From: JBOGEB01 sp050743125
Lineage (GTDB): Bacteria > Actinomycetota > Nitriliruptoria > Euzebyales > Egibacteraceae
Direction: 5' to 3'
Assembly: GCA_050743125.1 (NCBI GenBank)
Contig: JBOGEB010000171.1
Coordinates: 1 to 9,243, forward strand
DNA: 9,243 nucleotides
Part shown: in pieces, positions 1 to 7,931 of the stretch
How the letters are laid out: the number at the start of each line of letters is the position of its first letter
Position numbering within the stretch: the stretch's first letter is position 1
Notes under the pieces: model-generated
The model's database searches: none
The model's input: only the letters and a program-made list of their open reading frames with translations
Told to the model about the DNA's origin: nothing
Program-made: the position numbers and the translations under genes

Positions 1-17
1 TATTTCGACCCGGGTCC

Positions 18-81
18 TTAGACCATCGCGTCGCGAATCGACGGTGGGGACGTCGTCGAGCTGGGGGTGGTTGCGCTCGGG
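18..81 (-). pseudogene. Degenerate fragment of a lon protease 3' end
   Basis: Read on the minus strand, this stretch encodes PERNHPQLDDVP, close to residues 738-749 of the intact Lon in this window (PERNRPDLDDVP). A one-base indel shifts the frame, then RDAM of Lon reappears and is followed almost at once by a TAA stop at 18-20. At DNA level 24-81 aligns with 966-1022; my by-eye alignment gives about 49 identities in 58 columns, including exact runs of 12, 15 and 13 bases. Similarity stops abruptly on both sides. It is far too short to be functional. It is a direct repeat of the lon 3' end, in the same orientation, about 940 bases away. It may be a leftover of a displaced lon end, of a tandem duplication, or of a second lon gene. 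Confidence 0.75.
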
Positions 82-130
82 TCGATGGGTGGCGATCCGT
101 TGAGGGGGCGCTGCAGGCCGGCTCTCTCGG

Positions 131-184
131 ATGCCTGCGATGAGCAGCGTTGCCGTTACCAGGGGCGATATGCTTGCATCATGA
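131..184 (+). promoter_or_regulatory. Possible vapBC promoter/operator region
   Basis: Two similar blocks precede the antitoxin gene: ATGCCTGCGATGA at 131-143 and ATGCTTGCATCATGA at 170-184, about 39 bases apart. The second contains TATGCT (169-174), an acceptable actinobacterial -10 hexamer of the TAnnnT kind, ending 6 bases before the ATG at 181. Transcription could therefore begin at or next to the start codon and give a leaderless mRNA. No convincing -35 is seen at the usual distance. VapB-type antitoxins commonly repress their own promoter by binding paired half-sites, so the repeated block could be the operator. This is inference from position and a short repeat only. Confidence 0.3.
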
Positions 185-429
185 AGCGTACGACAATCAT
201 GTTGCCCGACGAGCTGGATGCCGGTCTGCGGCTCGAAGCGTCCAGGCGAGGAGTCGCGCTCGCGGACGTGGCGCGCGCAGCGATCGCGGCGTATCTCGCA
301 GGTGAACAGGGTCGGCGGCGTCTCAGCTTCATCGGCATCGGCGACGGCGGTGCCGACGACTCAGAACGCCTCGGCGACCTCGTTCGCGAAGCCGTCGGAC
401 GAGCCTACGACGAAACCGCAGGCGCGTAG
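181..429 (+). CDS. vapB: Ribbon-helix-helix antitoxin, VapB type
   Basis: This 82-residue protein is the likely antitoxin and autorepressor for the PIN toxin that follows. Residues 1-44 have the ribbon-helix-helix pattern: a short strand (RTTIMLP), helix A (about 10-24) and helix B (about 27-40, ALADVARAAIAAYLAG). Such proteins dimerise through the strand and bind DNA. The variable tail (about 45-82), with an acidic stretch GADDSERLGDLVREAV, would wrap the toxin. I chose the ATG at 181 because the fold begins exactly there; an upstream in-frame ATG at 67 would add 38 residues with no domain character. AGGGGC at 161-166 is 14 bases from the ATG and is a poor ribosome binding site, so leaderless translation is possible. 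The gene ends 2 bases before the toxin start, implying translational coupling. The family is clear; the exact VapB subgroup is not assigned. Confidence 0.85.
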   Translation: MKRTTIMLPDELDAGLRLEASRRGVALADVARAAIAAYLAGEQGRRRLSFIGIGDGGADDSERLGDLVREAVGRAYDETAGA

Positions 430-431
430 GG

Positions 432-842
432 ATGCTGCTCGTCGATGCAGGACCGCTTTATGCCGCGGCGGCTACACGTGACCGCAACCATGAGCGGTGC
501 GCCGAGCTCTTGACGCGCGAGATGGATCGGCTGGTCGTTCCGATGCTCGTGCTGACCGAGGTGGCGTACCTCCTTGGAGATCGGCTGGGGCCGAAGGCCG
601 AAGCTTCCTTCGCATGGTCGCTGGCCCATGGCGAACTCCCGGTCGAGCCGCTGCTGCCCTCCGACTGGGAGCGGATCGCGGAGCTGACCGAGACCTACGC
701 CGATTTCCCCCTCGGCATCGTGGACGCCTCCGTTGTGGCCACCGCTGAGCGGCTGGGGATCACGCAACTTGCGACGCTCGACCACCGACACTTCTCAGCC
801 GTCCGGCCCCGACATATCGACGCCTTCGCGATCTTCCCGTGA
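432..842 (+). CDS. vapC: PIN-domain toxin, VapC-type ribonuclease
   Basis: This 136-residue PIN-domain protein is the likely toxin of the pair, a Mg2+/Mn2+-dependent RNase that would cut specific RNAs when the antitoxin is lost. Acidic residues fall where PIN domains need them: D5 in MLLVDAGPLY, E43 in LTEVAYLL, D98 in LGIVDASVVATAERL and D117 in LATLDHRHFSAVRP. The catalytic site therefore looks complete and the toxin probably active. The closing TLDHRHFSAVRP motif and overall length recall the mycobacterial VapC26-like subgroup, which cleaves the sarcin-ricin loop of 23S rRNA; the target here is inference by resemblance only. It starts 2 bases after the antitoxin stop with no strong ribosome binding site of its own. 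It converges on lon with only 48 bases between the stops, and I see no clear terminator there. Confidence 0.9.
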   Translation: MLLVDAGPLYAAAATRDRNHERCAELLTREMDRLVVPMLVLTEVAYLLGDRLGPKAEASFAWSLAHGELPVEPLLPSDWERIAELTETYADFPLGIVDASVVATAERLGITQLATLDHRHFSAVRPRHIDAFAIFP

Positions 843-890
843 TTCCGGGCTCTTCGCGTAGGCGGGCATGGGCTCCCGTTCCGCGTCAGG

Positions 891-3233
<2,343 letters not shown>

Positions 3234-3239
3234 TGATCA

Positions 3240-3246
3240 CTCCCTT
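3240..3246 (-). promoter_or_regulatory. lon ribosome binding site
   Basis: The minus strand reads AAGGGAG here, 6 bases before the GTG at 3233. This good match to the anti-Shine-Dalgarno sequence decides the GTG start over the ATG eleven codons further in. Confidence 0.75.
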
Positions 3247-3345
3247 CTCACCTCGAACGGTGCTCCCGCGGCCCCGCCCGGGCGGGCGCTCTGGCGCCGA
3301 CCCCAGTCGAGTCCTTCGGTCACATCGATGCTCGCGGTCAATGGT

Positions 3346-3371
3346 ATCTGCCGTGGTCCGGTCCGGCAGAT
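3346..3371. repeat. 8-bp perfect inverted repeat in the lon leader
   Basis: The arms ATCTGCCG (3346-3353) and CGGCAGAT (3364-3371) are exact complements around a 10-base centre. It lies 113 to 138 bases upstream of the lon GTG. It could be an operator for an unidentified dimeric regulator or a hairpin in the lon mRNA leader. No U-tract follows on either strand, so it is not a standard terminator. Confidence 0.6.
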
Positions 3372-3385
3372 GAAGACTCACTCTT

Positions 3386-3406
3386 ATTGAGCCCATTAGG
3401 CTAAGG
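3386..3406. promoter_or_regulatory. Degenerate HAIR-like palindrome (possible HspR site)
   Basis: HspR-controlled heat-shock genes in actinobacteria carry the HAIR palindrome CTTGAG-N9-CTCAAG, and the Streptomyces lon gene is known to belong to that regulon. Here ATTGAG-N9-CTAAGG occurs with the right 9-base spacing, matching 5 of 6 bases on the left and 4 of 6 on the right. It sits about 155 bases upstream of lon, next to TANNNT promoter-like hexamers on both strands. The right half is weak, so chance remains a real possibility. An overlapping smaller inverted repeat, GAGCC-catta-GGCTa, may instead be what matters. Confidence 0.3.
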
Positions 3407-3560
3407 TTCGTCCCCAACCCACTTCAGAGGACCGACCTCTCCCGCCCGGCGCCCTTCTGGCCAGGGGCGTCGGCCCGCCCTCACCGGCCGCCGATGGCCG
3501 CTCGTCACGGGCAGGATGGACGGCCGTGGTCCAGCACGCATCGGCAGGAAAGGAGCGGTC

Positions 3561-4292
3561 ATGAGGCAGCCGGAGCACGCGTCGCCCGAGCTGGGCTTCC
3601 TGCGGGTCGGCGCCGTGTGCGCGATCGTCGGCACGCTTGCTTACGGCGTCTTCGGGGCGACCCATGGCGATCTGGAGATTCCGACCACCGAAACCGCGCT
3701 GCGTTTCGTCGCGGCACGGCCAGCTTGGCAGGCTGTCCACCTCCTCGGCGTCCTCGCCTACCTTCTCTGGGCGGGCGCGCTGGTCGCGCTGGCCGGCTCG
3801 CTCACCCGCAGATCCGCCGGAGCGCTCGCGCGCCTGGCCCAGGCAAGCCTCTCCATCGGCACCACGGTCATGGCGGTCGACTTGTCCCTTGACGGCATAG
3901 GGCTCAAGGCGTTGGCCGACGCCTGGGCGAGCGCTCCAGTGTCGGGGCAGGCCGACCTGCTGCGCGCCGGCGACCTGTTCATCGTGGTGCTCGGCACCAC
4001 GGCCTGGAGCGCCCAACTCTTGGTCGGCCTGGCGTTCCTCCTCTACGGGCTGACCGTCCTGCGCAGCCGCGAGTATCCCGTCTGGCTCGCCTGGGGCGGC
4101 GTCGTCGCGGGCGCCGGCTGGCTGGCCGTGGGAATCGGGCTGTTCCTCGACGCAGGGTTCGTCCAGTTCGATCAGGTGCTCATCTCTCAGCTGCTCGCGG
4201 CGCTGTGGATGCTCGGCATGGGCGTGCTGATGTGGCGCCGAGCAGGCCAGCCTGTGGCCGGGCAGCTGCTGTCGGTGGAGACCACGCCATGA
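3561..4292 (+). CDS. Six-helix membrane protein of unknown function
   Basis: This 243-residue integral membrane protein has about six hydrophobic segments: roughly residues 16-34, 57-81, 90-114, 140-166, 175-197 and 205-226. The pattern, with a loop such as LRSREYPVWLAWGGVVAG between helices 4 and 5, resembles the DUF4386-like small membrane proteins common in actinobacteria, but I cannot assign a family with confidence. No transporter signature, active-site motif or signal peptide is visible. The ATG at 3561 is chosen because AAAGGAG ends 5 bases before it; an in-frame ATG at 3516 would add 15 charged residues without a binding site. The stop codon overlaps the start of the following hydrolase gene by an ATGA (4289-4292), so the two are translationally coupled. 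It could move or sense the small molecule handled by the hydrolase and kinase, which is inference from the operon only. Confidence 0.8.
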   Translation: MRQPEHASPELGFLRVGAVCAIVGTLAYGVFGATHGDLEIPTTETALRFVAARPAWQAVHLLGVLAYLLWAGALVALAGSLTRRSAGALARLAQASLSIGTTVMAVDLSLDGIGLKALADAWASAPVSGQADLLRAGDLFIVVLGTTAWSAQLLVGLAFLLYGLTVLRSREYPVWLAWGGVVAGAGWLAVGIGLFLDAGFVQFDQVLISQLLAALWMLGMGVLMWRRAGQPVAGQLLSVETTP

Positions 4293-4872
4293 ACGGATCC
4301 CGCGACAAGGCTCCGCGAACCGCGCTGGTGCTCATCGACGTCATCGCCGCGTTCTTCGCCCCGGGCGCCAGCACCTACTATCCGGCCTCGGCGCAGGTGC
4401 TGCCGTCGCTGCGGGCGCTGCTGGGGGTCGCACGCGAGCGCGGCACGCTCGTCGTGCACGCGGTCGAACGGCATCGCCCCGGCCTGGAGGACTTCGAGTA
4501 CCGCAAGCTCCCGCGGCACTGTCAGCTCACAGACGAGGAGTCGGCGTACGTCGACGGCTTCGCGCCGTCCGGCTCTCACGGGAGGTCGGGCTGCCGAAGC
4601 GGCGGTACTCGGCGTTCTACGCCACCGACCTCGACCTGCTGCTGCGCGAGCAGGGGATCGACCGACTGGTGGTCGCCGGGATCAAGACGAACGTGTGCGT
4701 GCGTGCGACGATTCAGGACGCGTTCGCTGGCGGGTACGAGGTGCTGTTGGCCCGCGACGCGACCAACTCCAACCGACCGCACCTGGCCGCCGCGAGCCTG
4801 GAGGACGTCGATCGGTACTTCGGCCGGGTGGTCGGCTTAAGCGAGGCGTGCGAGGCGTTGGAGGCGTTATGA
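4289..4872 (+). pseudogene. Isochorismatase-family hydrolase, frameshifted
   Basis: Two adjacent frames together encode a cysteine hydrolase of the isochorismatase/nicotinamidase superfamily. The first frame, from the ATG at 4289, holds the nucleophile-side aspartate D17 in ALVLIDVIAAFF and runs to about DGFAPSG (near 4575). The second frame resumes as EVGLPKRRYSAFYATDLD, with the family lysine (codon 4597-4599), and continues through GIKTNVCVRATIQDAFAGGYEV, with the catalytic cysteine (codon 4696-4698), to the stop at 4870-4872. One missing base near 4570-4585 explains the break; restoring it gives about 194 residues, a normal length, with all three catalytic residues. Unrepaired, translation ends at 4838-4840 in an unrelated Arg/Ser-rich tail. 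The nicotinamidase DxH metal site is not seen, so the substrate is unknown. Both ends keep ATGA overlaps with their neighbours, so the lesion is recent or a sequencing error. Confidence 0.85.
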
Positions 4873-5747
4873 CTCGAGTCACCGTGGTCGGCTACGCCAG
4901 CCGGGATCACGCCATGGCGGTCGAGGCGTTCCTCGGTACGGCCGGTACCACGTTGGTGCGGCGACGGCTGTCCTGTCCCTGGCCGGGCAACGGCGGCGTG
5001 GCATACGTGCTCCGTGCGATCGCCGCCAACGGGCTCGCCGCCCAGGCGGTCTCCTGGGTAGGCGACGACGAGGACGGCGCGGCCTGGACCGCCGACCTGC
5101 GCGCGGCTGGAGTCGACGTCACCGGCGTGTCGGTCGTGGGCGAGCGCACCCCGGCGGCGTGGCTGCTCTCCACGTCCGGCGGAAAGACCGCGTGCATCTA
5201 CGACCCGGGCGACTGCCGCCCCAACGAGCTGACCGCGGTGCAGCGCGGGATCGTCCATGACGCCGACTGGTGTGTCGTCATGGCAGGGCCTTGCGCGGCC
5301 ACCCGAACGGTGCTCGCTGCTCTTCCACCGGGCAGCGGGCTGGCCTGGGCGGTCAAGAACGATCCGGACGCGTTTCCGCCGGACCTGGTAAGCGCGCTGC
5401 TCGCTCGGGCACGGGTGGTGACCTACGGCGGGGACGAGCACGATTTCCTCGCCGCGGCGATCGCTCCAGGTCGGGTCGAGGATCTTGTTGCTGCCGGCTG
5501 TCTGCTCGTACAGACCCGCGGATCGCGAGGCGTGCGCTGGCGCAGTGGTGCGCGGGGGGGTGAGGTGGCTGTACGCCGGATCGACGCCGAGGACACCACT
5601 GGGGCAGGAGACACGCTTGTCGGCGCTGTCGTCTCGGCTGTCGCGGATGACGTCGAGCCGGCCTCCGCGGTCCAGCGTGGGATCGCCGCCGCGGCTGGCC
5701 TGCTCGCCGACCGAGCCGCACGACGCGGCAATGGACCCGAGCCATGA
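4869..5747 (+). CDS. PfkB-family (ribokinase-like) sugar kinase
   Basis: This 292-residue cytosolic kinase would transfer phosphate from ATP to a hydroxyl of a sugar, nucleoside or similar compound. The PfkB signature DTTGAGDTLVGAVV lies at 242-255, with the catalytic base D248 and the anion hole GAGD. The N-terminal substrate-side Gly-Gly motif appears as GNGGVAYVLRAI (40-51), and VSWVGDDEDGAAWTADLRAAGVDV (61-84) matches the usual region before the lid. The ATG at 4869 overlaps the hydrolase stop (ATGA) and is chosen over an in-frame start at 4695 that would lie inside the hydrolase gene. Overall it is shorter and more divergent than typical ribokinase, adenosine kinase or fructokinase, so no substrate is assigned. 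Coupling to an isochorismatase-like hydrolase and a membrane protein suggests a small salvage or detoxification pathway. Confidence 0.88.
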   Translation: MTRVTVVGYASRDHAMAVEAFLGTAGTTLVRRRLSCPWPGNGGVAYVLRAIAANGLAAQAVSWVGDDEDGAAWTADLRAAGVDVTGVSVVGERTPAAWLLSTSGGKTACIYDPGDCRPNELTAVQRGIVHDADWCVVMAGPCAATRTVLAALPPGSGLAWAVKNDPDAFPPDLVSALLARARVVTYGGDEHDFLAAAIAPGRVEDLVAAGCLLVQTRGSRGVRWRSGARGGEVAVRRIDAEDTTGAGDTLVGAVVSAVADDVEPASAVQRGIAAAAGLLADRAARRGNGPEP

Positions 5748-5933
5748 CCGAGGGAGCACCGGGTCGATGCGGGTCCCCTGACCGGACTGGGAGCCGCGCC
5801 TGATGCTCACTTCTGCGGTTGTGCCGGGGCCGTCCTCCAGCCGGTCGCCCCTCCACTCGATTTCTCCACTGAGTCCCTACACTGCTGGACGCAGAATCGA
5901 ATTGTTCGCGTTCAGGGTAGGGGGGAGGTCAGG
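5748..5933 (+). promoter_or_regulatory. Promoter and leader of the 403-residue gene
   Basis: This 186-base gap follows the kinase. TACACT at 5878-5883 is a good actinobacterial -10, though no clear -35 stands 16 to 18 bases upstream. Between it and the gene is a small inverted repeat, CGAA-TTG-TTCG (5898-5908). A strong ribosome binding site, GGGGGAGG (5921-5928), ends 5 bases before the ATG at 5934. An imperfect hairpin near 5760-5787 (CCGGGTC with GACCGG) might end the kinase transcript, but it has no U-tract. Confidence 0.45.
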
Positions 5934-7145
5934 ATGACGGTTGTCGCGGACCTGGTGGTGCGCAGCGGGGAGCTGAAGCGGGACCTGGTGGAGTTCGGGC
6001 AGCGCCCGCGTTTCGCGAAGGCGTACCGCAGCGCGCTGCGCGGAGCCGGTGAGGGCGTCGTCGATGACGAGGGGAAGCTCATCAACACGCTCGACTCGTT
6101 CGTGTTGCAGCATCGGCTTGCCGACGGCCTGACCGTGGTCGACCATTTCGTCACCGCTCACCCGGGCCTGCCGGAGCAGGACCGCCAGATGCTGCTGAGC
6201 TGGCGGGACGTCGTCGAGGGGATGTTCGAGGTGCAGCGGCGCGACGGGAACGCGCTGCTGTTGCTCAACTTGATCGACGAGCTGACCTACCGGGTCCACT
6301 CCAACACAGGAACCGCGGTGTTCGCGCAGATGCCGCGCCGGTCGTTCGTGATCACCCGGCTGGTACCGGTGGGACAGGAGTGGCTGTTCAGCGGCAGCCA
6401 AACCGTGCTCCCGTCCTCTGCCCGCCGTGAGATCGCGCGCCTGGCCGCAGAGCTCTCTTTGCGGTGTCCGGCGCTGGTCTTCCGCAACCCGGAGAAGCTG
6501 GAGCGCGGCTGGGAGCTGCAACGCCAGGCCCGCGCACGCTTCGTCGAGTTCTTCGGCGCGGACCTCGTCGTCCTGCCCGGCGCGGAGCTGGCCGAGCGGA
6601 TGCGGGCCTACGGGCAGCACTGCAGGCGGTCATGCGGCGCCAGGGGGGCCGCCCCCGAGCTGGAGCTGCCGCCCGACCTGACCGAGTCACCGACGGTCGG
6701 CCTGATCTACGACGAGGTCGAGGGGCTCAACTTCTACGCGGACTTCGGGCTTGTCGCCGAGGCGTTCGCCGACCCCGAAGTCGCCACCAGGCCGCTGTAC
6801 CGCCGGAAGATCCAGGACTATCTGAGAGACGACTCCGTATCCCCCCTGCCGTTGCGGCGTCTCGCCGAGCAGGACACGGCCAAGGCCAGCCGTCTCTTCC
6901 AGCTGGTGCTGAGACGGCCGGGGTTCTCCTGGGAGGCGGACGGCGAGACGCTTCTGCGGCGCCGCAAGCCCGCGTTCTTCGACCGACCGGCGCTGCCCGG
7001 CCTCACCCCCGCCTCCGAGATCGTGTTGGAGCACCACCGCTCCGCGACCTCCGACCAGCGACCACCGGCCAGGAGCCGGCCGTTCAGCCGTGCCCTCGCC
7101 GCGCGTCGAAGCCGAGTCGGCAAGGGTGCCACTGGCCGCGTCTAA
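5934..7145 (+). CDS. Conserved-looking protein of unrecognised family, 403 residues
   Basis: I cannot name a family for this protein. It is a soluble, charged, mostly helical protein with no signal peptide or membrane segment. Blocks that look conserved include LINTLDSFVLQHRLADG (49-65), the aromatic-acidic stretch WRDVVEGMFEVQRRDG (90-105), NLIDELTYRVHSNTG (112-126), a beta-rich segment around SFVITRLVPVGQEWLFSG (137-154), and EGLNFYADFGLVAEAFADPE (263-282). C230 and C234 (CRRSC) are the only close cysteine pair. From about 370 the sequence becomes an Arg/Pro/Ser-rich tail unlike the rest, perhaps a natural extension or the product of a late frame change. The start is well fixed by GGGGGAGG 5 bases upstream. 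It lies 48 bases before a PRiA4_ORF3 gene and is probably cotranscribed with it. No catalytic motif is evident. Confidence 0.8.
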   Translation: MTVVADLVVRSGELKRDLVEFGQRPRFAKAYRSALRGAGEGVVDDEGKLINTLDSFVLQHRLADGLTVVDHFVTAHPGLPEQDRQMLLSWRDVVEGMFEVQRRDGNALLLLNLIDELTYRVHSNTGTAVFAQMPRRSFVITRLVPVGQEWLFSGSQTVLPSSARREIARLAAELSLRCPALVFRNPEKLERGWELQRQARARFVEFFGADLVVLPGAELAERMRAYGQHCRRSCGARGAAPELELPPDLTESPTVGLIYDEVEGLNFYADFGLVAEAFADPEVATRPLYRRKIQDYLRDDSVSPLPLRRLAEQDTAKASRLFQLVLRRPGFSWEADGETLLRRRKPAFFDRPALPGLTPASEIVLEHHRSATSDQRPPARSRPFSRALAARRSRVGKGATGRV

Positions 7146-7193
7146 CCTCTCGATGCTGCCGACCAACCATCTGCAACGATTGGAGAAAGGCCG

Positions 7194-7748
7194 ATGCCTA
7201 CCTACTACGAGTTCGACATCGCTTTGGAGGAGGTCGAGCCCCGGATCTGGCGGCGCCTCCAGCTTCCCGCCGACGCGACCTTCCTCGATCTCCACGACGC
7301 CATCCAGGATGCCTGCGGCTGGCAGAACTACCACTTGTTCGCGTTCCGCGACGAGTACGGCGAGAGCATCGCGGGCATCCCCGACGACGAGTGGGGAGAG
7401 CCGGACCCCGACGCCGCCAAGGTTCTGGTGGCGGACTTCTTCGAGTCGGAGCGGCGCTGCCTGTACGAGTACGACTTCGGCGACTCGTGGGTGCACGAGG
7501 TGGAGCTGAGGCGGATCGTGGAGTCCTCCGAGCGCTTCGAGCGCCGGCTGTTGGACGGCGCTCGGGCCTTCCCGTCCGAGGACTGCGGCGGTGTGCAGGG
7601 CTACGAGGAGTGCGTGGAGGTCGCCCGAGGCGGCGAGGACCCTGAGGGACTCCGCGACTGGCTCGGTGACTGGGACCCCGAGCGCTTCGACCTCGACCAG
7701 GTCCGCCAGGCCTTCGACCGACCACGCCAGCCTTCCGCCAATTCTTGA
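7194..7748 (+). CDS. PRiA4_ORF3 family protein (plasmid pRiA4b ORF-3-like)
   Basis: This 184-residue acidic protein carries the hallmarks of the PRiA4_ORF3 family (PF07929). They are PRIWRRLQLPADATFLDLHDAIQ in residues 16-38, then GWQNYHLFAF (42-51), YDFGDSWVHEV (93-103), and LLDGARAFPSEDCGGVQGY (119-137) near the end of the core. The family was first noted on an Agrobacterium plasmid and is widespread in bacteria, often in accessory DNA; its biochemical role is not established. Here the domain is complete and nothing key appears lost. The ATG at 7194 is preceded by GGAGAAAGG (7182-7190), a reasonable ribosome binding site. The gene follows the 403-residue gene by 48 bases in the same direction, so an operon is likely. 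It converges on the lipoprotein gene downstream. Confidence 0.92.
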   Translation: MPTYYEFDIALEEVEPRIWRRLQLPADATFLDLHDAIQDACGWQNYHLFAFRDEYGESIAGIPDDEWGEPDPDAAKVLVADFFESERRCLYEYDFGDSWVHEVELRRIVESSERFERRLLDGARAFPSEDCGGVQGYEECVEVARGGEDPEGLRDWLGDWDPERFDLDQVRQAFDRPRQPSANS

Positions 7749-7768
7749 TTGAAGCCCCGAGTCCCCCG

Positions 7769-7780
7769 TCCGGCGCCGGA
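7769..7780. repeat. 12-bp perfect palindrome
   Basis: TCCGGCGCCGGA is fully self-complementary and lies 20 bases after the PRiA4_ORF3 stop. In very GC-rich DNA such palindromes occur by chance fairly often. It could be part of a termination region between the convergent genes or a protein-binding site. Confidence 0.45.
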
Positions 7781-7808
7781 GCATGATCCCAGGCCAGTTA
7801 TGAGCGAC

Positions 7809-7831
7809 GCCTGTGACGCCTCGGCACAGGC
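7809..7831. terminator. Candidate bidirectional hairpin terminator
   Basis: GCCTGTG (7809-7815) and CACAGGC (7825-7831) form a perfect 7-bp stem with a 9-base loop in the gap between two convergent genes (7748 and 7932). There is no U-tract on either side, as is common for actinobacterial termination sites. Position favours a shared terminator, but the structure alone is modest. The rest of the 183-base gap 7749-7931 shows no gene. Confidence 0.3.
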
Positions 7832-7931
7832 CCGGGTAGCTGACGGGCTCCGGCGGGTGATGGCCCACGCTGTCGCAAGATGAGCTGTGGCGAACCAGGC
7901 GTCGTCCGACGCGCCGACCCATACGTGCTGA

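Larger units (their letters stand above)
3234..3560. other. Divergent lon / membrane-protein control region
   Basis: This is 327 bases with no gene. It holds the lon ribosome binding site (3240-3246), a CCCGCCCGGGCGGG palindrome around 3275-3288, the 8-bp inverted repeat at 3346-3371, a HAIR-like palindrome at 3386-3406, a 5-bp inverted repeat AGAGG/CCTCT at 3426-3440, a GC-rich imperfect hairpin around 3448-3468, and the ribosome binding site AAAGGAG at 3549-3555. TAGGCT at 3397-3402 is a possible rightward -10, and its complement TAGCCT (3398-3403) a possible leftward one. No convincing -35 accompanies either, so the promoters are not fixed. The A/T-richer stretch 3370-3405 is the most likely place for both. 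Confidence 0.6.

Noticed and set aside
67..180. N-terminal extension of the antitoxin to an upstream ATG at 67
   Set aside because: The extra 38 residues have no domain character and start inside the lon remnant; the ribbon-helix-helix fold begins at the ATG at 181.
843..890. A terminator between vapC and lon
   Set aside because: Short G/C runs can pair only weakly and there is no U-tract; nothing convincing.
4695..4868. Upstream extension of the PfkB kinase
   Set aside because: It lies wholly within the hydrolase gene in another frame and gives an Arg-rich sequence. The ATGA overlap at 4869 is the natural start.
5353..5856. Minus-strand open frames opposite the kinase gene
   Set aside because: Arg/Pro/Ser-rich translations without motifs, typical of shadow frames of a GC-rich gene.
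5894..5913. LexA (SOS box)-like site before the 403-residue gene
   Set aside because: The GAA...TTC half-sites have spacers of 3, 8 or 9 bases, not the 6 needed for the actinobacterial GAAC-N4-GTTC box.
6464..7645. A 393-codon plus-strand frame spanning the end of the 403-residue gene and most of the PRiA4_ORF3 gene
   Set aside because: It is the wrong frame of two real genes, strongly Arg/Ala/Gly-rich, and has no ribosome binding site or recognisable domain.
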